The notes beneath the pieces were generated by a model that saw only the letters and a list, made by a program, of their open reading frames with translations, had not been told where the DNA came from and did no database searches. A DNA stretch of 64,000 nt from Hyaloperonospora brassicae (taxonomy: Eukaryota; Oomycota; Peronosporomycetes; Peronosporales; Peronosporaceae): contig CANTFL010001264.1 in assembly GCA_947650285.1 (NCBI GenBank), forward strand, positions 248,001 through 312,000, in the 5' to 3' direction. Within the stretch, counting starts at the first letter, position 1. Each line of letters begins with the position of its first letter. Both the position numbers and the translations under genes were made by a program. Shown here in pieces: positions 32,684 to 44,650 of the stretch.

Positions 32684-33164
32684 GACAGTCCACAGGAGCA
32701 GATATTTTGTTGAATAAACAAATATGTTTTGGCGCTATTTCACGCGCTCATGTAGATGTATGCTGAAAGATTGATGCCACGTCTTAGATCATGTCGGACA
32801 TAGAAATTATAGCTTCCAGCGGCAGGACTTGAGATGCCTTCATGGTGAAGGATAGCATCTGTATGTAAATAAACATAAATGCAGATGCACAATCGCCACG
32901 ACAACATTTGAAAGGTCTTGTAGATGCGATTACCTGTATTTTAGACGAAAAATTTGTTACTTACTGACTAAGAGTTGCATCTACGTATTAGGGAATCAAA
33001 GCTTTGTTTTGCTATAGATAGAACACGAAACGGACAGCAAACATATCGTTTAGGCAATGAGCGTCTATCGTTCTACCGATAAGCGAGCAACATCGAGGGC
33101 CCACAGCAAACAGCTACAAGTCGGAATAGCTCATTTTTATATAAGGGTACGAGGATGCGAGCTA
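32684..33164. other. spacer between chromovirus and pogo-like element
   Basis: AT-rich, without a gene. It ends with TA at 33163-33164, which could be the target of the next element. Confidence 0.5.
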
Positions 33165-33189
33165 CAGTGGACATTGTATTTACTGTCCG
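33165..33189 (+). repeat. left terminal inverted repeat
   Basis: Begins CAGTGGACATTG and ends in TCCG, pairing with 35581-35605 on the other strand. Confidence 0.6.
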
Positions 33190-33728
33190 CGACACTAATT
33201 AATGTGTAGTACCCTTCGAGTCTAAGCACAGCATATAGTGTCCATGCCACTAATTATGGTGTGACACTAATTGGTTTGCGGTAAAATTAGTGTCCATGAC
33301 ACTATTTATAGCAATATCAGAATCAGTGTCAGCGCCATTGTGTATCGAAGTGGGGACTTAGTACAATATAAAAAAAAGTTAATTGAAGGTTATATATCCG
33401 AGGGTACCTCCGCAAATTTTGTGGGTACGTAGTTAAGCTTGCGAAATGCGAGCAACCTACAGTGTAGTCAGGGGTGAAGGCCGGTTGTGGGGCTGGTATT
33501 ATTTGCTCTGCAGTAGTGCGACAATAAAATTGTTTTGTTTGAATTATACCCAGAATCACCATTTTGTGATACTTAATTCAAATTCAACCAACATTTTGTA
33601 TGGAGAAATTGATGATCCTTGATAGACCAATTATTTTTTGGAGAATTAAAATAGCTAATGCACTAAACTTTTTGTGTGTTTTCGAATTCCGCACGTAAAT
33701 TCCTTCACAATTTTTTGAAGTTGGGGTA

Positions 33729-35118
33729 TCAATTGCTTAATACGCCACTTTCCGTCCACGTCAAGCTACTTCCGTAGCGAATCATGGCCTTGCGGGTACG
33801 AAAAAATTCATTTTTGTCGCGATTCGACTTATATCTTTGTAAAATACTAGCCGTCAGTGTTACAAAGTATGACTTACCCGGATTCTTAAGCTTTCTCGAC
33901 CGGATTCCATCACTGCGAACCTTGTCTTGCAACTCATTTTTGTTGTATAACTAAATTTTTTGGCGTTTCCATTTAGCGACCAAAAATTCGTCATCGAGGC
34001 GATGACGAGAGAGTCTACTAATTGGCATAAATCGGTCGAGTTCGCTGGTAAAAAGCTGAGTCTTGCGTTTTAACTGGCCAGTTCCTCAAAGAACTGCTCG
34101 TTATTTTGGTGGCCACCACAGTTGTCGAAATAAACGACTTTTTTCGCCCCTTGGTATCCGCACAAATTGTTTTTCTTTCAGTCAAATGCTGCCAAAAATT
34201 GCTGATCCATACATCTTATTGGTTCTGTACTATAGCAGACGCCACTACTGTTGTCCGGAACCCTTACATTAGATGCGATGCGCTGACGTTCGTGAAATAA
34301 TCATAGGCGGACGCACACTAGTTGATGGACCTTCACTAAGGCGAACAACTATTGTCATCCTTCTCCTTCGGACACGACTTCTGCGTACTTGATTGACGTT
34401 TCTTCAAAAAAAGCCGACAGTTCTGCCCGTGTCGAAATCGATAACAAAGTGTATATGTCGATGTTCTCGATGCAATCTTCGTTTAGATCGTTACTTTCAA
34501 AACCACGTTTTAGCTCACCGAAATGCTTGGCGACTGCAACTCGAATCTCGCGTGTTTTCTCAGGCGACACTTGTTTCTTGACGGTTTGGGTGCGGAGCAC
34601 AATCTGATTCTTTTCCATAAATGTCTGGATCCACCGTGGAGTTTTTTTGTCCTTGAGACAAAGACCGTTTTCATCTCGACTGTGCTCAGTGTACATTTTG
34701 AATCGGTCAAAATTTGGACTGCAACTTGGCGCAGAAGAATTGATACAAACTGGATTTTAGCCTTGCGCAGTCGAAAAAACTCAGACAGGAAACATGGGTA
34801 AATCCACGTCACCCAGTGACTCGCCTGGCTACCAAGTCCGCTCAGAGCCTTATATCTGATATGCTGACGGCCGTTCTGCATCACTTTTGACACCGTTATA
34901 GATCCTCGAGGCAACCTCAGCAAACTCTCGCGCGCCTTCCACCACCTAGCGGCCTTTCTCAAATCAGACTGGCGCGATGAAGAGTTGATTACATCTGGGA
35001 AAGCATCCACAGTGGTGGTAAACAGTGTTTGGTGCCGTTGGCGAACTCGGATTCCATCCAGAGCACAACGAACAGTCTGTTGTGAATAGTTTTTGCTGAT
35101 TGGCGCGCCTTTTGTCAC
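33729..35118 (-). pseudogene. DDE-superfamily transposase of the pogo-like element
   Basis: The N-terminal half (34510-35118) contains KAARWWKARESLL and HWVTWIYPCFLSEF, similar to the DNA-binding part of oomycete pogo-type transposases. A second frame (34355-34696) has RWIQTFMEKNQIV and EDCIENID, where the first catalytic Asp region is expected, then a frameshift before VIDFDTG. Further on, in broken frames, come YFDNCGGH (second Asp) and LPANSTDLCQ with VDS (third Asp region). 33729-33932 encodes the C-terminal LKNPGKSYF tail. Several stops and frameshifts; not functional. Confidence 0.78.
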
Positions 35119-35441
35119 TTTGTAGCGGCTAAGCTGTCACTCTTCGAATCATTTCTAGACGAACTGTCGCAGTCGCTGCCATTTAAAACATGAGCGACCT
35201 GCTGATGGGCAGCGTTAATTTGGGCGTAGCAAGCTGTACCGATAGCCGCGATTATTGGAGAGGCAGAGTCAATAGCCGCTGCAGTCTGGAGCTGCTCGCA
35301 GGATGGACACAGCACAGGCTGACCAAATTCTTCATCGCCTTGTGGCATGCCACACCAAAGATGCATATGTGCCGAACAGATCGGGAATACGTCCACAGGG
35401 CCGACGTCCTCGTGGCAGCCGCCACACGGTAGCTCGCTCAT
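35115..35441 (-). pseudogene. zinc-finger N-terminal part of the transposase
   Basis: 108 residues from ATG 35441. Pairs C6-C9, C22-H25/H27-C30 and C45-C48 form a RING/PHD-like cross-brace pattern. The frame stops four bases into the transposase frame (...AATK then stop, versus TKGAPIS), so the two were probably one protein before a frameshift. Function by position: DNA or chromatin contact of the transposase. A separate small protein is the alternative. Confidence 0.6.
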
Positions 35442-35580
35442 TGTGCTTTAAATTTAAGTTTGCCAACCACAGTTTTAGGACACTAATTTTGGGTGTCGCT
35501 ATTTTCAGTTTTTGAGATTGTGTAATTCACACGTTAATTAGTTTCCAGGACACTAATTGCGGTGCGACACTAATTTTAAA

Positions 35581-35605
35581 CGGATACTAAATATGGGTAG
35601 CACTG
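35581..35605 (-). repeat. right terminal inverted repeat
   Basis: On the minus strand begins CAGTGCTACCC and contains ATATTTAGTATCCG. Confidence 0.6.
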
Positions 35606-37699
35606 TGGCGACATGTTAGGCTCGATAAAAATTAAAACGTCCATAAAGTGTTAGTGCGGATCGATCTATCTACAAGAATATGCTTAATGCTTCATTGTTG
35701 GTTTAATGAATCTAACTATGGACAGTTGTAGATTTAGATGATGGACATGGTGTGTATCTACGCTACAAATTGATAATGAATTTATTTATTATAGGTACCT
35801 TATTAATTCATACATATCTGAATTTGTCGTAGATACATCTCGCTCCTCAAACCGAGTCATTTTGTCTCATTTATATCATGTCGAAATCGCGTCATATCTA
35901 TAAATACAAACATCATCATCATATTATCATTCCTAGTTTGATCTTATGCAAGCACATATGTGATCGGTCACATATTCAACATCGCTGAGGTACTTTTTGA
36001 ATTTTCTTACAATTAAACACATTTTTTTACTTTTCAATGCGTTAAACGCTTTTTATATTTTGCGATATATATTGTATGTTATGCTTTTTAAATTAAAATA
36101 TTGACATCGCTAAAAATGTGAATGTATATAATACGAGCGTATCATTGTAAATGTATGGCCCCGTAACAACTATATGGCATCACACAACAATATTATGAAT
36201 AATATCATTATCGCAAGCATCTACTAAAAAGTTTTGTCAAAGGTGAAATGAACGGCTTTTGCCTATCATATGGCACCATCCATTGTGTATATCAGCAAAA
36301 AGCATTCAATTACTGACGGGCGCGCAATGGGTAGATAGCGCACAGATGTATGTGGTATGTGTGTCTTTACATGGATAAGTAAGGTTCATTTAGATGAAAC
36401 GATAAGGTAAACTAAATTCGAATGGACGTATCGTTATACCCTATATTTTGGTTTATCACTCTTCTAGCTTAATCTACCCGTATATGTACGCAAGTTTAGG
36501 TGTCACCTACTTACACTGTCATTATAGCATTCAGCGTGTACTTTGATCTGTAGGGGCGGGTTCCTTTGTTACAGCAATGCTCAGCGATTTTCCAACATAT
36601 TCTAACATTATTAGCTTTTATATACATACCACCCATCAGCTATGCGGCCATGGCGCATACATGTGAATCCTCAAATCATCTCCAGAAGCGTGTAATTATT
36701 TAGGTACAAGATGTTAGCATGATATTATAATAGCTATTGTAGCATAAGATGTCTAGTGAAAGCCTCTATATATTTAGTGGCCACCTCTACTTATACTCCA
36801 TTCGGCATCATCGATTTTTTTTGACAAACTTCCATTATTTCTAAAAGTTTGCCATGCATCTTTTCACACTATTATCAGTGTCAATATGTGTAAGTAATTA
36901 TCAGTGAGTTGATGTAAAATTTAAATATCGGCTAATGTAATACCGAATCTCCACTGGCTTTCATACTACGTATATATTAGGTGTACTCCATTTGATGTGT
37001 GGATGTTTCCTTGCTCGCCGTATGTATCTATTGTGAAGGGCGCGTAACCCTCTCCTACCTGACTTAGAATAATGAAATACTGACTTTAATTGTTGATATT
37101 ATGAGGGTGGGGCAAAATCTTACATTATGGCGGTTACACTAACTTGAATCGGTATAAATTATTATGATTTATGATTAAATTGCCTGATATAATCAAGGTA
37201 GCGTTTCAACCACTATGCTTCTGACCGGCGAGCTGTCATGCATTATCTACATTGACTCACTAATAGTATCTGCGTCCAATTGCATGTGAAGTTCAGTTTT
37301 GGTGATCACTCGAAGCGCTTGGTTAGACCATAGATTTAAAACTCGTGGCTATCCAGATTTTTTCGACTTTAAATTCCAAACGATTCAACAAACAAAAGAA
37401 ATCAACAAACTCCGTTTTACGCAATAACTTTCATCAATGTAATAATTAGAACAACAAATACAACTAGGTCAGTCTTTACCGCATATATAGAAAATAAGCG
37501 GCTTATATATCTAATACCGCCATTTGTTATAAATATATAGCTCTTGTGTATAAAAGATTTTGCAGGATTGCGGTGCGATAAGACGGCGTATGTATCGTTC
37601 ATCAGGTGACTGGTTTTACACAAATAATGAAGATTTCATGTTGACGTATATTGTACGTACTATGTGAGTCTCATTGCATGGGGACCATACTATCTTGGC

Positions 37700-38060
37700 C
37701 GGGATTCTCATTTCACATTTTGATCACAGTAGTACCTATTTTGTCGCGTCGTAATTTCACATCTCCTGGAGCACTTACATCAACCTTTTCTTCTGCTACA
37801 TCGGATCCTCTTTGAATTTATATCATTTTCAAAATCTGCTCTATATTTTTTGATTTCTTCGTGCGGACCGCAAATCATGCCTGGCAAATTGCGAAGTGTG
37901 ATCGAGGATAGATCTCTATTTCTTTTTCGATATCATGCATTTCAAAACAATTATCGAACTCAGCCTCAAACTCTCTTTCCAGATGATATAGCCTTTCTTT
38001 GAACCCTAGTAAAGAGATTTTTTTCCGGAACAAGAATTCAATCAGTATCGCTCCAGACTT
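37700..38060 (-). pseudogene. decayed coding patch, unknown family
   Basis: Minus-strand reading from about 38,055 gives an acidic, gene-like run (LLGFKERLYHLEREF, EAEFDNCFEMHDIEKE), a stop, then a shifted frame (MICGPHEEIKKYRADFEN) and another shifted piece. The series of coherent pieces in successive frames suggests a dead gene or element. Confidence 0.35.
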
Positions 38061-39639
38061 ATCCTACACACCCCATCCTCTCTCTCAGTCTAAAAGGTAT
38101 ATCGCACTGTAAGTGAGTGATGTTGCGGCGACATGCTCAGGATATATATTGCATACTCGCTTTGGTTTTATTGTGTAGGCGATGTTATGTTGTGGGATGT
38201 TAGCGAAACGACGGAGCAACAGATTGGCGCTGTCGTTTTAAAATGAGGATTTTAATCGGGTAATTGCGGTTTCGAGTTTCGCCGTGTGCAAGTTGATTGT
38301 GACTGGCACTCACGACCTGGTGTTTAAGGTTCATCAGAACTGCGGCCCACCCGCAGTTACGTTCCCCACGACGACGCAATCGTCCTCATCATGCATATGA
38401 CGAAGCATATTTTTACCAAAGGTACATTACGAGACGTAATTACCCAGTGATAGGTAAAAAAAGCTGTGGAGAAAGAGCACGAAATCGGTGGCTGAAAGTC
38501 CTTGGCTTCTACCAGCCATTCGGTTTTGGAGATTAGTACAACTTAAATGTAACTCACTTTTCGGTTTTCATCCCCGGCCGTACGCCGTCTTCTTTTTAGT
38601 GACAGCTCCATATCCTAGTTGAATTTTAACACGCAACATCGTGATTACATTAGTGATGAGTTTGGGATTAAATGTAGATGCCTGCCTGTGGCGCAGCATT
38701 TGCCACAAAATGCAAAATTACTTGCCTGTAAGTGCAACACGGTATAAAATAGTCTAATAAGAGTCTATATTAGGCAATGAAGCCATATGTAGAGTGCTAA
38801 GAGATAAGAATAAACGGGAAACTAAGAGAACAATTTAATGACAATTATTCAATGCGTAAATTATCTTAATAATCCAAAAACAGCCATATCGGTTTACGCT
38901 TGTATTGACTGAGCCCTCACAGTTGATGTGAAATACTTCAGTAATGTCAGCGCTAGTCCTTATCATTTCTTGTGAGATCAGTGTCGTTACAAAGCAAGGC
39001 TGATATGCCTGATCGATGAAGAACGGGTTGGCCGCCCAGATCAAGTCGCCGATTGTATATACTAAGCTCGTAGGGGTTTCAGTATCTCGTCGATGCGCAT
39101 TTAATTTATCAATGAACTTTTTTGGAGTAAGCGTACACGCCTCGACATAGGTAGACACCAAATGAAAATTGAAATTGAAATTCTTGAGTTGGATTCAGGA
39201 CATATGCTGCATAGAATTCTATTAAAAATTCGATCAAGTTGAAATAGCGAGTAATGTGAAAAAATACTTCATTAGATTGCATTGACCTTTTGTAACAATT
39301 ATACATAGGTATATTAATGACAATGCACGGAAAAAACAGCATAGTAACTACCTCAACCCAACATTCCCAAGCAAACTAGATCAGACGGGACTAAATAATT
39401 GTAAAAACGAACAATTACTAGAATAATGGGATGGCGGAGTGAAATCATAAGATAATCCTTAATCAGCCAAAGTGGACTAAACCCCTTGACTCGTCAATAT
39501 ATAATGAACCTTTGAGTGATAATTGTCAGCGCCTATTCAACATTATCCAGTAGCTCTGATATATATTTGAAGAGATTCATTATCGAAATAGTACTTCTTT
39601 GTGAGACTAGTGCCATAGATATTCTCATAGGCTAGACGG

Positions 39640-39740
39640 CACTGCAATATGCATCAGGCGGCGGTGCAGAACATTTCTTCTTACCAATCGCGTCAAATGA
39701 AGTCTTCACCGCTAACTGACTTTGCATGACCAAACAATAC
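39640..39740 (+). pseudogene. fragment of gypsy RNase H
   Basis: The plus strand encodes SSYQSRQMKSS, close to SYQSRQMKPAE in RNase H of the inner chromovirus here. The flanks are too decayed to extend it. Confidence 0.4.
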
Positions 39741-40899
39741 TTGTGATATATGTCGCGGTTGATAACGACAGCAAAATTGATATATATATATTAGTACTTT
39801 GGCCTTCAATTGCCTATATATATTACATACATCAGTTCACGTTTGCTTATATGCCTCACCACTTCGTAAGAATGGGAAATTGGATGTCATGATTCGTGAT
39901 TCTTGACATGTACATAACGCGTAAATTAAAGCGGCCAATTTCATTTTGTAAGGTTTTACGCCTTCTTCACTACGACCCGGCTTATTCAAGTTTTACTAAT
40001 ATACGTACTGTTAGCGAGTTGCATCATTTGTATCGTTGTGTCCTACTTTAGACTACGTTACAAAAGGGGTAGCAGAAGATAAGATACTTATACGAGAGAT
40101 GGATCATAGAACAAGATACATGAAATATGATAAAAATGCACCTTCTTGGTAATCAATTATCACATTGCATAATTGTAACATATTTACGGGTTGCGATAAT
40201 CTATATCCGTTGTCATCAACGTCCCGCGTCTATTCAATAATTATTACAATATTTAGCACAAACATCATGCACGAATGCTTCAAGATGAGTCGATGTATAA
40301 AAATGTGGTTTTTTACAACCCGTTTTTGTATAGCAGAGACTGTTCGTAATCGACAGAGATACATTGTTCGCTCTTACGTTCAAGCTTTTGAGAAGTGATA
40401 ACAAGTTTAACACACACCTCTTGAATTGCTAGATCTATGGCAGTTGTAAGAAATAATCATTCGTCCACTATCATGTAGCCATGAAAGATGGTTAACACAC
40501 ATATTAAAAGGGTATGGTGGTATCATGTCATTGATCTCTTTAACATAACATGCATTATTTGTTTACTGTACTACAATTTTATTATTGGTCTCACGGCTAC
40601 ATTTATGAGCTCGTGAATTGGTATCCAATTACTACCCGTGGTTAACCGCGTCGATTTGTCAAAATTTGAGCCTTTACTTTGGAAGTGGCACGAGACGTAA
40701 TGGAACTACTCATTTTATGACTAATTTTAGGCTGAACACGTTTCCCATTCCCACATATAATCTTGTAACATTTTCATTTATACTAAGAATAGAAGCACAT
40801 TTTCCGATGGTACTCTTGCACGAAAAGTTCGGTCGGATGTTGTGTCCACCGTGCATGTTGTTTGGCGAATACGTATTGCGTCAATAACTTAATGTGGCG

Positions 40900-42060
40900 A
40901 AGTGGTGATTTCTCGTTTCCCGAGAAGATTCCGACTCTCCACTGGCGCCCAGAAGACCAACTAACGGAGGGGGTACCCCGATTCCGTGCTCTGAGTTTTC
41001 TTGCTCACCTTGTATAATCGTCTGTGGGGCGGGTTGCGCTTTTTTTAGTGGGCTCGAGCTGAAGCTAAGCTTATCCGTTTTGGGATAAGGGGTTGATTTG
41101 GTGGGAATTATTTACCCGGTCGAACGTAGAGGCGGATTGTGTGAAAATTCTTTACTTAATCGAGTGTATTCTTGGGCGCTCATCCAGAGTCGCCTTTGTT
41201 TATGGGTGAACCTGGATGCCCGAGACTTCTGATCACTTGGGCCGTCTCGCGATCTTGAATCTGAACCGTAAGTCTCTGCGTCCGATCGCAGTTGGGGGGA
41301 GGGTGAGAATCGACGTTCCGCCTGGCGAAGCAATCCAAGGGAGAAGCTACAAGAGACATGGGTAATTCTTCGTTCGACGGGAGGCCAAATATTCTTCCCC
41401 GGAGAAGTCGAAGCGTGTCTTTCGACGCAAATTTAATTCCGGTTGATGTCCACCAACAGTATTTAAATCAATGATTGTGCCTATCTGTTCGCTAGCTCAA
41501 TGTTGATGTCGACTGTCTATGTAATTTACTTCTTGCATCCTGTGATTCTTATCATATACTCGTGTAGCGGATCTCTCGGGTCGTGTAGCGGATCTCTCGG
41601 GTCGTGTAGCGGATCGCTAGGTTATTGGATCGCGGTATGTAGTCTGCCTCAATTATGTGTTCACATAATTATGCGGTACTCACCCAGAATAGATCGTGGT
41701 CGTTCTCTTGCGCCTTCGATCGGGCAATACGGTCGGATCGCTGTCGCATTCAAGACTTTGCTTGCTCGATGGACCGGTGCTCTGGCACGCTGACCTATCC
41801 GCCCATCATCCACCGTTCGTTGCTGATACGTAATCTAGATCTTGACCAACTCTTGAGTAAGCATTTTATTGTGGCTTGGTGATCCAAGTCACTAGTCGCG
41901 GATCGCGATCGGTCAATCGTCGAAATATGACTATACTCCTTTTCGTCCTTCAGGCAAATATGTCAGCATAACTTTAACAATCGTTCCACCCCACTAAATC
42001 TGTTAATTTCATCACTCGTACCACCGGGCCCATTTCCGAGCGCGCTACACCAATCAAATT
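40900..42060. other. GC-richer island, probable LTR-element relic
   Basis: Base composition rises sharply against the AT-rich surroundings. TGGCGCCCAGAAGACC at 40943-40958 resembles a primer-binding site (TGGCGCCC start). No coding domain recognised. Confidence 0.3.
41560..41622. repeat. three tandem 21-bp repeats
   Basis: Units starting TCGTGTAGCGGAT at 41560, 41581 and 41602. The first two are identical and the third diverges at its end. Situated in the GC-richer island. Confidence 0.9.
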
Positions 42061-43659
42061 AGTTTCGCACTTAATGAGATCGTACGATCCAGAATTTACA
42101 TCATTCTCTCGTTGCACTTCTTCACAGTAGTTTCACCTCTATCAATTGCAATTTATTTAAATTTATGGCTCAGTGAATATCACTCCAAAATAATAATAAT
42201 TTATGCTTATTAACTTATATTGTAGGCATATTCGTTCAAACAGCATCGCCATTCCCGCCATGATTAAAAAAGGGGATAAGATCGTACGATCATTGGCGCT
42301 TCCACTGTCGAAGATACTATATTTCTATCATTGAAAATATTTTCGGCGAGAAAGATATCGCCTTGGCTTACCAAAAGGAACATATGAATGTGATGCATTG
42401 TGGCGCAGCTAAGGCCAAATACCATGCCACGTAATAAAAACTATGATCGCTTAAACCGCATGTGCCTAAATCAGTGTAACTGTTCAAGCCGATGCGGTGG
42501 ACGCGTAGATTTGAATTAATTTCATGCACAGAAGAAAAAGAATTTTATAAATATTGAAGATTCTTTTTTGTCAGCAGTAGATCCTTAAAAAAAGTTTTGA
42601 TCATCGTCGAAAGCAATGTTTGTTTGCTCATGGTTTTTTTCTCTTGTTTTGATAGTGCTGACTAGGCAACGCATTCATATAACATCGATCGTTTCATATA
42701 CGTAATAATAATACGTCCGAAGTCAACGAAGTTGTTGTTATTATCGTGCTAAGTCTCTAACAAAGCCTAATTGGCGATACTCTTCAGAATATCTATAATG
42801 TATAATTTTATTCGAGCAGGTGTTAAGAATGCGAAGGTACAAGGTCGTGATATAGTAAGGATAACGATAGATAAGGCGACATGTCGCAGACAGGTTTTAC
42901 GAATACACAAATGCATTAACACTTTCAGGAACAATGCAAACTCATTTTCCGACGAGTCAGTACAAGTTGACAACAAAATTGTCACGTAGCAGCATCTGAG
43001 GCTATGTGGTGTGCATTAAATTTTTGCATGTATATTTTTTAGTAAAGATTTGCAGCGATCCAAGTAATTTGCTTAGTTTTGGGCATGTATTTATTAATAT
43101 ACATCCGACGCCACCACATCATCTGTCATACGTTTGAGGTAGCCGGATCTTAATGTGCACCGTCCATTGAAATGCTTGACTCAAACCTTTTATTGACAAA
43201 TCTCGAAAATTTATTTACTTAATTTGTTTTGTTGGCAGATAGTTTAGATACTCGCTACTTATTGAATGTATACATATCATGTCTCGTTTAGCGGTACATT
43301 GTTCATGGTATAAGACAGGAATAGCGCTGAACTATATTTTGTCCGTACAGGCTATAAGGTGTGCTCCGAAAGGATATTCAGACGATGTTTAAAATCTGGA
43401 TGATTCATTTCTCATTTGTAATGTGCTTACCGCTTACCACATGATCACGAATTTTGATGTAATTCTAAGAGTTTCACGTCAAAATCAGAATTGTACGAAC
43501 TGTAAGTTAGGCCTTGGAACTGTCATTCATCGAAATATGAGCCATAGGACATTTTTAAATATAAAAAAATCATACGATGGGGTGCTAAAAACGTATAGGC
43601 TAATCCAATGGTTTCAACGCAAAATAATGGGGTTCAGTTAAAAATCATTATGCAGTGGA
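42061..43659. other. AT-rich gene-free stretch, second part
   Basis: No coherent frame, repeat pair or RNA gene seen. Confidence 0.5.
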
Positions 43660-44650
43660 GTGGGATCCTAAAATAAAGTGATGCGATCCTAGACCACCCA
43701 CTGTGACGGAGCGCTAACAAAAGGAGGGGGGGGGTTCCCTACGCCGCGGATAAATATTGCTTCACATTGTGTACCCGTCGGCTGGCGAGTTTCTCTTGTC
43801 GGTAGAATTTCGTGGAGATAAAGATGCTAGTATTAAGATGGTAATACATAAAAGCCCCTAAGCGGATGTGACTTACTTGGTGGACCAGTGAGTGGCCACT
43901 TCATCGAATTAATCGAGTTCACAGATAACAAAATTGTTAGGAATCTCGTCGCATATGACCTTTTCGTTGGGTTTGGCCGCTTTTGATAGGGAATCTTTAG
44001 ATGGGAGCTACTAGACGCACCCACAGAAAATACACTTCCAGGATTTCTATTCGCACTCTGTCTTGCGTCGCTTAAGTCTTTAACGGGGGAAGCAAAGTAT
44101 ATCCGTTCCACGAAACAGACAGACAAACTTATCAAGTCCCGGTAAGCACGACGAATACGTGCCGGGTAGATCGCATGTAAAGTAATAAACAATAATGGCC
44201 TATATTTTATTGGTTACATTTATCCGTGCTTTATGACCTAGCTATTTAATTGAAAGGGTAGGATTATCTAGAACTCGATAGATAGGGGAATACCGATGAG
44301 GGACTAGGATCTACCCGAGGGGCCGCTATCTATCGATGAGGTATCGAGATCAACCCCTTGGGACCGTACCTTAAATTAAGTAATTGTGGTCTACTCTTAT
44401 TAGTACCGTTTATTCGGTACCCTGGTGATGATATATTCTCGGTAAATTCTGCGAAATTTATCATCAAAGGGTCTCTTCGCCTTCGTGGCCACCTTCTCCT
44501 TGTCACTCTTTCTCAGAGGGGTCACCCCGTGTCTTTTGGGTGGGCTGGCCTCCAGATCCATCATTTCTGATAGGCACTTTTCTACATCTGTAATGATGAA
44601 CGGATTGATTTTCATACGTTTTTTCTCACGGGAGTCAATCCCCTTCAATT
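43660..44650. other. second GC-richer island, element relic
   Basis: A purine tract AAAAGGAGGGGGGGGG near 43,720 resembles a polypurine tract next to an LTR. A minus-strand 82-codon frame (44400-44648) is Lys/Glu-rich and gene-like but unrecognised. Confidence 0.28.

Larger units (their letters stand above)
33165..35605 (-). mobile_element. pogo-like DDE DNA transposon, decayed
   Basis: 2.44 kb with inverted ends starting CAGTG; 16 of the first 25 bases match between ends, including ATTTA and TCCG. TA precedes the left end; TG follows the right end, probably a mutated TA. The subterminal zones (33,165-33,320 and 35,470-35,605) hold many copies of GACACTAATT in both orientations, likely transposase binding sites. 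A minus-strand zinc-finger/transposase relic fills the middle. Confidence 0.75.
35606..40899. other. AT-rich gene-free stretch, first part
   Basis: Strongly AT-rich with stops in all frames. Two decayed coding patches are listed separately. A minus-strand frame at 38835-39161 (108 residues) has no recognised motif. I see no intact gene or RNA. Confidence 0.6.

Noticed and set aside
33125..33145. GCTCATTTTTATATAA, a good match to an oomycete initiator.
   Set aside because: No gene begins downstream; it lies in AT-rich sequence next to a transposon end.
38835..39161. 108-codon minus-strand frame with TIGDLIWAANPF, resembling an integrase C-terminal strand.
   Set aside because: The similarity is too short and no neighbouring integrase sequence is visible.
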